64,000 nt of DNA. Source: Haliclona indistincta (lineage: Eukaryota; Porifera; Demospongiae; Haplosclerida; Chalinidae). Shown piece after piece: positions 24,201-36,700 of the stretch. The notes below the pieces were generated by a model. It had not been told where the DNA came from. It did no database searches and saw nothing but the letters and a program-made list of their open reading frames with translations. Location: positions 8,511,086 to 8,575,085 of the forward strand of contig OZ024785.1 in the NCBI GenBank assembly GCA_964017065.1, in the 5' to 3' direction. The stretch's first letter is position 1; each line of letters begins with the position of its first letter. The translations under genes were made by a program, and so were the position numbers.

Positions 24201-27200
24201 AACAAAGTGGATTATGCAGCAATTTAGATAACTCATGAGGAACATCTTGAGATTGAACTGATATAGCAGCACCAACACTGAGCATTTATTGATAGATAAA
24301 GATTTGACACAACATCACTTACACTCCAGTGTTGTTAATAAAATTAATGTGAACTCCTCTGTGCACCAAAAATTGACCAAATGAAGTCACTGATATTGCT
24401 CCATCTGGTGTGCCTCTGGTCTTGTGGTTCATTAAGTCCAAGCGTCCGTGTAAGTGTACAAGAGAGCCTGCAACCTGTAGGTTCAGTTATACATGCACTT
24501 TGCAGCTGCTTCAACAAGACTCTGTATACCGTCATACCTGCAAAGCTCCTCCGTCATTGTCATTGAATATGTTATGCCCATGGAAGGATACTTGAATGAA
24601 GACTATTCCAACTGTGTAACTCAGTGGTGAACTGTTTCTAAGAAACTTGCTAAAGATTTATAAATTGCATGTAAATACGATGGAAAATGGTACAAGCGCT
24701 ATACCAGTTAACAATTTTAGATGGATTGGTGTGCCTCAGCTGATTTATCGGATCGAGAGTGCTGAATGAAATAGCAGCTGCAAAATCACGTCCAATATTT
24801 CCAATGAAGTTGCACTCTTCGAATGAGACATAACTATGAGCAGGAAATCTTGCATCTGTATAATTATAGGCAACATCATTCTATACACACCGCACTAGTA
24901 GTGATGAGACCACAAACACTATAAACTTGAGACTATAGTTTATGCACGCATGCATTGTTGGTTAATGACTATAATTAGTAACTAACCTAGATAATAAGGT
25001 AGAACTACCACGGCAGCACCACCTTGTAAAGCACTGTTCTCCACAAACATTGTATTGAGTAATCTGACAACGGAGTGCTTGTCTGGAGATCCTAGGCCAA
25101 TAAAACCGGAAGTAAATGCTCCTCCACCAAATGAACTGTTGTTTTTATCAAAGAGACAATCTCTTATGGTTAAAGTATGATTTGTTAGATTTCCAAAAGC
25201 AGCATAGAAAGCGCCACCCCACATAAATGCAGAATTTTCTTGAAATGAACAATTTGTCACCTCAGCTTGTATTGATGAAGTACTATCTCCAAGGAAAAAA
25301 CCCAAAGCACCTCCTCTTCCAGTAAATACCATTTTTTTTATCGCTTCTGATGATGACCGTTTAGTAGCTTTATCCGGTTGAGCTGAATTACTCAAGAATG
25401 TTGAATCTTTCACAATAATGGAGTGTTCTTGATAAAGAGGGTAACTCAGTAAACTGATCGATAGACCACTAGAATGACCTCTGAATCCTGTGAACTTGAC
25501 AACTGAAGAAGGTCCGTTGTGCTCAAATGTACAATTGTTAACTATGATCTTGTGAAAATTGTACACATTGAGCCCACCTTGTCTGAAGTACCTAAAAGAT
25601 GCATCACAGTTATGTTAGATAGTTAGAGCGTCAACATACAATTTGTAGCTTACGGGTCATTCCATATCATTTCAACAACTTTTTGGTATTACGTATACCC
25701 TCTGGGATTTTCTTGAAACTTGGTATTGTTGAACCCCTCATGGCTATATGATTCCGTTTCAGCTTGATACCTTGTATGTTTTTTAACCCTGATTGCATTT
25801 TCGACAATATTTCTTACCGTTTAACTTTGTAATAATTATTTTGTCCTATCAGCAAACTAAAATCTGAATGCTCTTTCGCATGGCATGCAATACATAGTGC
25901 ATCGTATGTCGTAACTATTTAGCCACACCCACATACTTTGATTCTTAAAAATACGTTTTCATTCTTAATGTATGTGATTAAATAATTAAGCTACTCCTAA
26001 ACCAAATTTCATGTCACGTTGGGACACAAATGGTAACCTAGCGCTATTCTCTTCAAACTCAGTGTATCTAAGGGTTCTATTGTAGAAAAATATTGATTAT
26101 CAAACTTCCTTGACAAAGTAGTTGCTGTGTGATGTGTATGAACCACTTTGGAGTTTTTAGTCCATTTTTGAGATATCAGAACATGCAAAATGATCACTAG
26201 CTAGTTTATAATAATTATTTTACATTCATCACTGATGTCTCAATCACATGTACTAAAGAAATCAATAAATCAAAGGAAATATGCAACAACCCTCCTTCGC
26301 CAGCTGCTGCCTTCAGAACATCAGAAAAAATCGTGGGTTGTGGTCTAGTTAAAATTCTTTACATCAACATACCTATAGATTCAACAAGCAGCTATCCTAA
26401 GTCATCAAACAGCTAGCCCAAGTCATCAAACAGCTAATCCTAAGTCATCAAACAGCTAGCCCAAGTCTCCTCAATGTGTTGATTGGTGTCCAAGTAGCTA
26501 TGCCCATTTTTTCTTGGAAAACTACACTGCAATAACGGTTGTGTTTTTAAGGTGGCGGGTGCGCATGAATATCATTAGCGAGTGACTTTTTGCTAACCGT
26601 ATTTTTTACTTTCTGTACAGGACAGAAGAAGAAAACTTACACCACACATTTGTATTATTGTATACTTACTGTATGTAAAATATGCAGCGCTACGAATAAG
26701 AATCAACGCTTGTAGCTCATCGGCTAAAAAACGGGGTGGTTTGTGACGGCTCAGTTTTACAGACAACGTTCGATCAAGCTATTATTCGCTACAGAGCTTT
26801 GTTATATACCTGGTCACGGGACTATGCATGGATTAGCCGATCCTCAGCTTCTAAGGCCACCAACCGAGCGATCGTGTACGCCCACGCACCACTCTGGCGA
26901 GCATAACTCGAGCAAAAAGTTATCATGATTAAAATGCATGCATAGTCCCACGAAGAACACCAGGCTGCACATCTTGAAGCTATCAGATCTGGAATTAACA
27001 AAAAATTGCGAACATCAGGCGTCATAATAAAAGTGTGTATAATAATCCGCGTACTTTTATGGAGACTACCAAAAGTTGAAAACCACAATGTTATCTAACT
27101 ATTCTAATTATTAATTAACCAGCAAAAATTTCGTGTATTTGCCGCACATTCCCGTATTTTCTCATGAATAATTTTTTATTATAATTTATGTACCCGCCAC

Positions 27201-29686
27201 CTTAACCCTTTAATTACTAAATTATCTTGCTGAAATTTTAACCTCGTAAATGCTGACCACTTCTACCGTGAATATCTCGTGTGTCTTTTGCGCTACTGGT
27301 CTCAAATTTGCGTCCTTTTACGCCAGTGAGTAGCCGCAATTGCCCACACTCAAGTCGGTCGATATGCCCCTCCCACTTCCAAAGTGAAGCCGATAAAGTG
27401 CAGCGACCTCGTCAAATTTTGCTCAAAGTTAGTACTTCGGGGCTGGCTACTGAAAAGTACATGTAAATAGCAGTGGTTTTGGTCAGTGTAAAATGTAGCC
27501 CAGATCATAGAGAATGCGCAAAAATGTGTTTTCCGAGCACCCGAAGCCCTAGAATCTCCAAATTTTCTTGGCAGCCATTTTGTTTTTCCTAAAATGTTGT
27601 GAAATTTGCACTGAAGCCATAGAAATGCCGAAGCCAATACGTTTAGCGCAGGGGGCGCGCCGAAAACCGGTCAATATTTTGCGGTTATTTGTATTCTTCA
27701 ATTTGGCTTAATTTTGGGATATTTTAGCACTTTTTCATAAAGTTATGCTGTCTGAAGTATGTATGACGCCAAATGGCGTCATTAGGGGTTAAAGGGTTAA
27801 CAAGTCATTTGTTGCATGGAATTAAGTAATAGTTAACGTATGGTTCCTTCGTGCATTATCGGATTTATCCGCACTCGCTTCCGGTCTCGTAGCTAAAAAT
27901 AGCGCACTCGGGCTCCGCCCTCGTGCGCTATTTTTACCTACTCGACCGGAAGCTCGTGCGGATAAATCCGATAATGCACGAAGGAACCATACGTTAATTG
28001 TTTTAGTGTGCCTTTCTGTTTAGATCAATGCGCATGCGCGAATCCCATGTGTTCGTTTTAAGATGGCTGAAGGTAGCCCTGATGCTAAAAGCTCCGTCTA
28101 TCTCTATCATTACGATGAAAGAAGACGGAATTGGCTCCCAGTTCTCGATTTGTAGTCGCTTCTGACGCAGATGTGATAAAGGCTGCCGAGGGAGTTGATC
28201 CAGAGAACACGTCTAGAGTGAACGCGTGGGGCTTGAGAAAATTTGGTAAATGGATTATGGAAACCGGTAAGGCAACTTCTTCTGAACGGTGCCAGGAGAC
28301 TTACTTCACTATAATGATCCTGTGATAGTTAGTAAATGGTTGTGCAAGTTTATTTTGGAAACTAGGCAAGAGAGCGGGAAGCCCTATCCTCCGAAATCTT
28401 TCTGTATGGTCTGTATCGTATGTCAAGTCCTACTTCTACTTCCAAGCGTTCCTGTTAGTCTGTCAAACTTGTTCTCTGGACAACTGCAGAATTGTGTTGG
28501 ATTTTTAAGTCAAGCTGTTTGTTTATTATGAATTTGATTAATTTGTACCCACTAGTATTGGGAGCATGTGATGGTATAAAAACGCTGACAGGAAGTGTGG
28601 TCTGATCAAACAAACCACCGCCAGTGCATTATTTCTGATATCGCACTGGACACTCTCTTCCCATTGCTTTTCAATGGGAAACTGCAATGCATTATTTTTG
28701 ATAATGCACTGTGGTTTTGCTGGAGAGTGCGCTAGCAGATTTATCGCACGGGCGGTGTCTTTGATCTAAACAGGAAGTATACAATAATTTTTTATATCAC
28801 ATTTTGAAGATGTTAGCTCAGCTCAGTTAGTTTTGTTTCCACATGATTGCACATAGCCATAACACACTCATGCATTCCATGTAAAAGCACAATAATAAAT
28901 GCTACATGGTTGATTTATTTTACTCACTACAAATCTCTAGTAACAAATGATTCGTTAAAGCAGCAATACTATTTTTGCAGTGTCCCAACATGAAATATAA
29001 ACGGCAAGTAGTAAGAAATATTGTACAAAATACAATCAAGGTTTATACTGAAAGAAACCATACAAGGTATCTAGCTGAAACTTGTTATGGAATCATATAA
29101 CCATGAGGGCTTCCAAGTTTCAAGTAAATCCCACAGGGTAATACCAAAACATCGTTGAAATGATATGGAATGACCCTTACCTGAAGCTTGAGTCAAGAAT
29201 ATCAATCTCTGTGACATTCACTATCTCTATGTATCCTGGAGAGTTCTCAAACACAATATTCTCAATGCTGACTTGATGTGTATTCTTCAGTGACAACACT
29301 GCTATTTGTCTAGCAGATGCAACCAAGTCAGAGCTGAAGTTGAATGTTACTCTAGTTCCTCTGCTGCCTCGTATGATCACGTTCTTGCTGATGGTGACAT
29401 TTTGTTTCAAGGTGTGTACTCCAGATGGAACCAGCACTACAGTACAGCTCTGCCCATTAGTTGTATCACCAGCTAGTGCTACAAAATCCAATGCACTCTG
29501 CAAGCTGCCACACTCGTACTGCGCATGGCTCACTGCGACACAGTTACTTGCTGTTGACGTATCAGTGACCAGCACGGTAGTAGTAGTAGTCACATTACTG
29601 ACGCTTGAGACAGCAGCAGCAACAGCAGTAATCACTAGTGAAACAAAGAAAAAGGCTATGCCTATAGGATATTTTTGCGATTTCAT
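21259..29686 (-). CDS. Beta-helix/multi-span receptor family, copy B
   Basis: Same architecture and exon phases as copy A. Exon 1 is 29181-29686 (signal peptide type MKSQKYPIGIAFFF), exon 2 is 24987-25591, and the stop is at 21259. Intron 1 is swollen to 3.6 kb by a transposon (25654-29176) placed next to the exon 1 donor. The other exons I checked are open: exon 3 (RFPAHSYVSFEECNF), stalk exons (CGECSNSSFGVSALLN), membrane exons (AVWLILLLVYTQAVHTS, HIALGVFALLILMLC) and the tail RKKLKRKERKQLESPLSTP. A 57-bp intron at 22813-22869 is a multiple of three with no stop, so unspliced reading gives 19 extra residues. I did not verify every base of every exon. Confidence 0.8.
26381..26466. repeat. 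21-bp minisatellite, about 4 units
   Basis: Tandem variants of CAGCTAGCCCAAGTCATCAAA. The related element in copy D (42546-42671) has about six units, so unit number has changed since the two elements split. Confidence 0.8.
26551..27201. mobile_element. TTAA-flanked MITE, GGTGGCGGGT ends
   Basis: Ten-bp perfect inverted ends (GGTGGCGGGT and ACCCGCCACC), flanked by TTAA on both sides as in piggyBac-type insertions. The copy D element has an empty TTAA at the matching place. No transposase is seen. Confidence 0.75.
27206..27796. mobile_element. TTAA-flanked MITE, CCCTTTAA ends
   Basis: It abuts the previous element and shares the TTAA at 27202-27205; the other TTAA is at 27797-27800. The ends are CCCTTTAA and TTAAAGGG. 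A piggyBac-like non-autonomous element is likely. No coding sequence is recognised. Confidence 0.7.
27833..27997. mobile_element. TTAA-flanked foldback element
   Basis: The sequence is a near-complete hairpin: CGTATGGTTCCTTCGTGCAT on the left is matched inverted on the right, and pairing continues through most of the 157-bp interior. TTAA stands at both ends (27833-27836 and 27994-27997). Confidence 0.75.
28016..28773 (+). mobile_element. TIR element carrying a Crypton-like fragment
   Basis: CTGTTTAGATCAA at 28016-28028 is inverted at 28761-28773. The element holds a broken coding segment (28066-28460) and a second AT-rich hairpin region (about 28620-28740, GTGCATTATTTTTGATAATG). The copy D element lacks this insertion. 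Confidence 0.65.
28066..28460 (+). pseudogene. Crypton/ZMYM-QRICH1-type domain fragment
   Basis: One frame reads RVNAWGLRKFGKWIMETG; a shifted frame then reads LLHYNDPVIVSKWLCKFILE followed by TRQESGKPYPPKSF. This order (xxxW..F..W....L..WL.KF..E.R...G..YPP.S) matches the N-terminal domain of Crypton-derived proteins (KIAA1958, QRICH1, ZMYM2-4 group). The upstream frame begins MAEGSPDAKSS and meets a stop. The recombinase core is absent. It is broken by at least one frame change, unless an intron joins the pieces. Confidence 0.55.
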
Positions 29687-29777
29687 AGTTCTGTTAGCAT
29701 TCTCGTATTATCAGCGCCCGCAGACTTGCCTTTTATCATACTACAACCGCTACTACATGTGTATGTTATTACCGATT

Positions 29778-29952
29778 ACAGTTGTTTGCGAAGATCTTGC
29801 ATAACGGAGAAGTGTGACGTTGGCCAATCAAGTTCCCTTTTCGTCACGTGTACAGCTCCCACGCGTTCGCTCGCTTAATTACGTGCGTTTAATTGGCCAA
29901 CGTCTTACTTCCGCTTTCGCTTCCGTTATGCAAGATCTTCGCAAACAACTGT
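29778..29952. mobile_element. 175-bp inverted-repeat element near copy B promoter
   Basis: The arms ACAGTTGTTTGCGAAGATCT and their inverse close a 175-bp unit whose inner part also pairs (TTGGCCAAT region). It starts 92 bp upstream of the copy B start codon. A shortened version lacking most of one arm lies at about 44392-44543, upstream of copy D. Confidence 0.7.
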
Positions 29953-30048
29953 ACAGGCTTAGATCGCTAAGATCGCGCTATCGTGTGTATGCAAACATTG
30001 CTTCCTAACCGTGAGAAGGTGAAATAAACCAGACAGCTTGGCTACAGA

Positions 30049-30376
30049 CAGTGGCCTAGCCAGGATTGAACAGTTGCCCGGACACTCATTAATATTCATG
30101 TGATTAGTTATTAGCAAAGGGCGTGGTCAAATAATATCGCTCGTCGAACAACGGGCTCGCGTATGCTAAGCTGCTTTTCGCAGTTTTTTTCAGTGTGCAA
30201 ACATTTTACCAGTTGCTGAGGGGAGACAAACTGCCCTAAACAGGCGTTTTGCTCTGAAAACAAGCAGAAAAGTGGATACAGAGCTTGCCACGTGTTCAAG
30301 GAATCAAGGTCCAGCTCAGTTGCCCGGGCACTGGACACAAGTTGCCCGGGCAGGCCCGGGTGTAGCTACGCCACTA
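30049..30376. mobile_element. hAT-like MITE with 8-bp target duplication
   Basis: CAGTGGCCTAGCCAGG on the left, GGTGTAGCTACGCCACTA on the right. GCTACAGA repeats directly at 30041-30048 and 30377-30384, the 8-bp duplication expected for hAT transposition. The 328-bp interior has no transposase. Confidence 0.85.
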
Positions 30377-30490
30377 GCTACAGAACTGTAGACAACAAAG
30401 AGCAAACAGCAGCGTGTTCGTTAATTATTTCATAACCTGCAGGCTGAGGGCATGATAATTATAATAGTATTCATTGAATTTTGTAAATAC

Positions 30491-30577
30491 TAATTATCTG
30501 GAAACCGGCTTCTCCAGCTAATCCGGATAATCGAGGGCCCGGATAAACGAAGTCCGGATAACCGAGGTTGAACTGTA
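30491..30577. repeat. Solo Tigger/pogo-like terminal sequence
   Basis: Repeated TCCGGATAA-type words (AATCCGGATAATCGAGGGCC, AGTCCGGATAACCGAGG) resemble the inverted ends of pogo/Tigger elements. The same block occurs at 45761-45846 upstream of copy E, and a short relative (GATTATCCGGACAGC) at about 37251-37265. No partner end is seen. Confidence 0.5.
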
Positions 30578-30768
30578 CTATTATGTAGTAGTGTACATGT
30601 AGTAGTATCTTAATTGGTGTGGACTGATATGCTTTATATCACAAAACATGAAACTATTGCATGTTGAGACAAAATGTTTTCCGTAGATAATAACATGTCA
30701 ACTGTTTCTCTGACTTTGAGGCATTTAAAAATAATTATAATAATAATGCATAGGTCACAGCCATACAA

Positions 30769-33700
30769 TCACATGGCGCTAGTAGATTCAAATACACTTG
30801 AGCCAGATTCTACTTCCTTCTGCATTTTTTGTAGCTCCATTGACTGAAAAATATCTACAAAAAATGTCAACGAATCTCTACGCAGCAGAGGTGTACTCAG
30901 AGGTGATTCCAGTTGCTTTTGTTCTTTCCTCTTTACATTTTTCCTATGAAAAAATGATGTAGAGAGTACAGTATGTGGAGATTCTTACTCAATCACCTCA
31001 ATAATTTCACTAGTGATCTAATCACAAAGAAAGCTGTGACTGCCAATGGAAAATAGAACAGAACAGCTTGTATCCATGTGTTGATTGTAATGATGCTGTT
31101 TTCATTAGAACAAGTGGAATTGGCATCATTGAGTAAAATTGTTGTAGACTCCAATAGGATGAACTGGACTCCAATGGGACAAACCGACACAAGTAGCATA
31201 ATTGTTGTCGATATTGAGAGTATGGCTTCAGCTACATTAGCAACTGTACTGATGTATGGTTGTGTGTACAGGAATATCACCATGAAGATACACTGGAAGA
31301 ACAGACTGGGATACTGTAGAGAGAGATTACAGTGTGTTAATTTTAGTGCCATTAAATATTTTTGACTTACATTGTTTCGAGGGAAAGGAACTACCATTAG
31401 CACTATCACAAATCGTCTCGCTAGCTCAACAGAATACCACCACCTGTACTGATGCTTGAAGGGATATCTAATGGCTCTTGAGAGTCTCTGAAGCCAGATC
31501 AATCTCTGTAAAAAAAACACAGTCATGTGAGACTGAATAGCTATGTAATAATTACCTCAGTATGATATATGGAAATGATGAAGCTGGCTACAATGGCCAG
31601 AGCACAGAGCATCAGGATGAGCAAGGCAAACACTCCCAGAGCAATATGGCCTCCAGTGAAACAAGATACATGGCCAGCAACATACCATCGCTACATGAAA
31701 AGACACTTGACAGAATTGCAATGACACAACTTACTGCACTGCTTGTGTCATTGAATTTTACTGTTGGACAATGAAGTATTGAAACAGATGTGTGGACAGC
31801 TTGAGTATATACTAGGAGTAGTATTAGCCACACAGCATGCCAGACTTTTCTACAGTGCTTCTTATAATAGTTCCATCTGCAACACAGCTTTAAAATACAT
31901 GTATAGTTTCAATTAGTAGGATTCAGAAGCATACGTTAATGCTAGATATGTGACTGTTGTGGTACTGGCAATGATGAATGGTATGAATCTGAGTGAGTAG
32001 GAGACCAGTGCACTCATGTTACTATAGAGACAGAAGTCATAGGGGAAGTAGAGACTCAGTAGACTGCTGATGAAGTAGAGCTAATGGTTGAAAGGCAACT
32101 GTATGCATGCAATAAGTTATGATGTGTGACATACCAATGTTCTAAACCATCCAAATGCTTCTCCATAGTACTCAGTTATAAATGGAAGTACCTAGTAAAT
32201 AACATAAAGGTAGAAGATGCAAGAGAAAGAAATGTCACCTGAATATAGAAAAGACATGAATAGATCCATATTGGATACTGCTTGCTGAGAAAGAATCTCA
32301 TCATTATGATGCAGATTGCAACATCACCGATAACTATTGGTATCGAAAAGAAATTACAATATGCAGTATCAATAACGTGCTCTTGCTCACTGAGTAATGC
32401 TATTAGTAGGCCCATGGCATCATGACAGTTGAGACATCTGTTTAACAGAGCACTAACTCCAAAACTGCTGTTACTGCATTCTCCACACAGCACTCCTGTA
32501 TGAGATGGTGACCACTAGTTATGCTTCAACACTGTATTAACCTTTTCTTCCACATGCACACTGATCATCAGGTCTTTCACCATAGTAACTGTAAACACAC
32601 TCTGCATCTCCTGACTGTGTAGTCAGTTCACATCTACAGTAGCCAACAGGACACTTGTATACAAACAATGAGTCAGGTTGTGTTCTGTCAGTGGCTGCCC
32701 ACACATTATTCTACAACGAAAAAATAACAAAGCCTTTCCAACACAATGATCACTGTCTTACCACAAACTTTACTTTATCCTCTTCACATGTAAGAATAGC
32801 TGTATTTTGTTGACTGTTGCACTGACAGAGATTGGATGTGTCGTCATAACCTCCACGTTCAGGCATTAGAGTGTATCCAGGAGGACAACTTTTAACTGTA
32901 ATTATAGCCCTACTTTGTGTTTGCTCCTATAATTATCGGATACATAAAACAGTATAAATATGCAGTTTTGCAATCTTACTATATCAAAGAAAGTTGTAGC
33001 GGTGAAGGTGTGGTTATCGTCAAAGACTGAATGATTCTGCGATATCACCAGTTGTGTCATGAGAAGGCTGTTTTCTTGATGATAGACTGAAGCAGCTGGT
33101 TCAAACTTGATTCTTTCACTTGACTGCAAAGAAAACAGAATAATAATATTTAGGACGTTAAAAATTTAGTACTCTTTTTACATAGTTGGGATTTGCATCT
33201 GCAAAACGGACAGTGGCTCCAATTGTTCTGTTAAAAGCATCATTGATGGTGACATTTATTCCAACTACTTGTCCAGGATAAGCATCTATCTTTATATAAA
33301 AGGCAGTCATGTCTTATCAAATAGAACGCAGCTGCTTACTGCCTGATCATTGATGTGTATTGCAACTGCATCACTGTTAATGTAAAACTGAGGATCTGTA
33401 CTGTTGCGGTGAGCATGAAATCGGTTCTCATTCTCTCTGTTAAGCATTACTGAAAACCATTTCTAGCCATATTTTTAAATGCTTACCCAAATGTTACGAT
33501 ATCCCACTTGAGCACTTTAGAAGTATTGAAGAAAGGTGCTGCATATTTGCTTATCCATGAACATTTGTTAAACAAGTGAATTAAAGCTACTGGTGCTTGA
33601 GCTGCAGAATTGCCACTGAAGTGTATCTTAACCTGACAGATGAGAGAAGAGAAGAGTATGTTGTTAACTGTTCTACACTTCTCTCACATCTTCCCAACTA

Positions 33701-36700
33701 TCAGGTGGTATTGTTGCATTTTCATAGCGTAGAAAACAAAGTGGATTATACAGCAATTTAGATAACTCATCAGGAACATCTTGAGACTCAACTGATATGG
33801 CAGCTCCAACACTGAGCATTTAATAACAAGAAAATTAAAAAGATTTCTATCGAAATCAAAAGGATGTAGGGTTGTGAAATCTACCACTGGTCAACAATGT
33901 AAACTAACAAGGAACAAGCATGGAATGGTAACACGATTGACTTGCTAACAGACCATAGATCCCTACATCAGTGGCTGCTGTAGTTGACTATAGCTAGTTC
34001 AGTTTAGCTTGTTGCTGTTGACTGACACCTGATGTGCATTCAGCTTGTGACAGCTTATGTACAGCCACTGATGTAGGGATCTATGGTCTGTTAGCAAGTC
34101 AATCGTGTTACCATTCCATGCTTGTTCCTTGTTAGTTTACATTGTTGACCAGTGGTAGATTTCACAACCCTACATCCTTTTGATTTCGATAGAAATCTTT
34201 TTAATTTTCTTGTTTGTGTCCTTTTTTCTTTTTCAGTGAAGTACAGTTCAATATCATGCAATTACTGTGCCATCTTTGTTTCCACCATTGGTTTAGTTTT
34301 CCTGTTGTTGATGGCTTTTCTTTATTATTAACAATTTTAAACTTGTAGCTAAATAATTCTTATGCTGTAGATATCAGCTCGCCTACGTATGCATGAATAC
34401 AGAGCATACGAGCCCCGCCCGCACTTGTTTACGACGGTTATAATTATCTGGCAAGGCAGAATGGTGATTCTGCGCTTGCTAGCTTACCGTTCTTCGAAGA
34501 CTCCAGACAAATATGTGTTCTCCGTGAGCTATACGGCGTGGCGATACTCAAGCTTGTGCTTGGTCACGTGCGCTAACCACAGCTTGGTCACGTGCGTATT
34601 GCGCAATCACTATAATTATTAATGGCGTCTAACACTTACATGTAGCTGACAATGGATCACGATCGAGAAATCGCGGAATTTATATCGCCGTTTCGCTAAA
34701 AACTAAGTTCAAAAGGCACATGCCAGGAGAATTTCACGACTGTTCGTGGGTGTTTTGGTCTCGGCATTGCTCGCGTAAAGGCGCTAGGCGAGTTGAAGAA
34801 AGAAGAAAGAAGAAGAAAACGAAGATGACGAAACTCGATTTTCACCGTTTCCAGGTTCGTCACTTTAGTAACAATCTCGAGCAATCTCCTTGCTACTGTA
34901 AGATGGGGCAACGCCAGATAGCAGATTTAAGTGTCTATGGACGTATAAAATTCATCACCAGGCGAAATATCAGCGTTTGAACGCTAATACATTGTATGTA
35001 GCCGCCATCTTGTTTTCTCGTTCAACCCTACATAGGGAGACACTACCGTGTCTCCCTAATAAAAAGAAAATGAAAAAGATTTCTGACAAATTAAAGCACC
35101 AAAGGTGCAGATGCCTCGGTGCAGTAGCATGTATGCTAGCATGCAATTAGCAGATGCATAATTATGGCAGCACGTTTGCGCGCAATAGATCCATGGAAGC
35201 ATCAAGACAGTATCAGCTTGTGAACACTAATACATTGTGTTGTATTCGCCATCTTGTTTTCCGGTCATCCCTAATAAAGGTTTAACACACAACATCACTT
35301 ACACTCCAGTGTTGTTAATAAAATTGATGTGAACTCCTCTGTGCACCAAAAATTGACCAAATGAAGTCACTGATATTGCTCCATCTGGTGTGCCTCTGGT
35401 CTTGTGGTTCATTAAGTCCAAGCGTCCATGCAAGTGTACAAGAGAGCCTGCGACCTGTAGGTTCAGTTATGCACTTGCGGCTGAATTGAGTCTTCAACAA
35501 GACTCTCATACCTGCAAAGCTCCTCCGTCATTGTCGTTGAATATGTTATGCCCATGAAAGGATACAGGAATGAAGACTATTCCAACTGTGCAGCTCAGTG
35601 GTGAACTGTTTCTAAGAAACTTGCTAAGGAATTACAAATTGCATGATTGAAAATGATACAAGCGTTTTACCAGTTAATAATTTTAGATGGATTGTTGTGC
35701 CTCAGACGATTTATCGGGTCGATAGTGTTGAATAAAATAGCAGCTGCAAAATCACGTCCAATATTTCCAATGAAGTTGCACTCCTCAAATGAGACAAAAC
35801 TATGGGCAGGAAAACTTGCATCTGTATATAGGCAACATTATTCTATACACACTGCACTAGCTAGTAGTGATGAGACCACAAACACTATAAGCTTGTGACT
35901 ATAGTTTATTCATGCATTGTTGCTTGAGTAAACTAGTGACTATAATAAGTAACTAACCTCGATAACCAGGTAGAGCTACCACGGCAGCACCACCTTGTAA
36001 AGCACTGTTCTCCACAAACATTGCATTGAATAATCTCACAATGGAGTGTCTGTCTGGAGACCCTATGCCAATAAAACTGGAAGCATATGCTCCTCCACCA
36101 AATGAACTGTTGTTTTTATCAAATAGACAATCTCTTATGGTTATAGTATGATTTGACAAATTGCCAAAAGCAGCAAAGAAAGCGCCACCCCATGAAAGTG
36201 CTGAATTTTCTTTAAATGAACAATTTGTCACTTCAGCTTGTATCGATGAACTATTATCTCCAAAGAAAAAACCCAAAGCACCTCCTCTTCCAGTAAATAC
36301 CATATTTCCTATCGCTTCTGATGGTGACCGTTCAGTAGCTTCATCCGGTTGAGCTGCATTACTCAAGAATGTTGAATCTTTCACAATAATGGAGTGTTCT
36401 TGATAAAGAGGGTAACTCAGTAAACTGATCGATAGACCACTAGAATGACCTCTTAATCTTGTGAACTTGACAACTGAAGAAGGCCCATTGTACTCAAATG
36501 TACAATTGTCAACCATGATCTTGTGAAAATTGTACACATTGAGCCCACCTTGTTTGAAGTACCTAAAAGATGCATCATAGTTATGTGAAATAGTTAGAGC
36601 GTCAATATGTGATTGTTGCTTACCTGAAGCTTGAATCTATTATATCAATCTCTGTGACATTCACTATCTCTATGTATCCTGGAGAGTTCTCAAACACAAT

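Larger units (their letters stand above)
25654..29176. mobile_element. 3.5-kb DNA transposon with long inverted ends
   Basis: The ends are inverted copies starting GGGTCATTCCATATCATTTC. They match perfectly for 23 bp and imperfectly for about 160 bp. TTAC directly repeats at both sides (25650-25653 and 29177-29180), and the unoccupied site in copies A, C and E has one TTAC, so this is a 4-bp target duplication. No intact transposase is visible; the interior is filled with younger nested elements. The superfamily is not assigned. A diverged copy sits at the same position in copy D. Confidence 0.8.
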
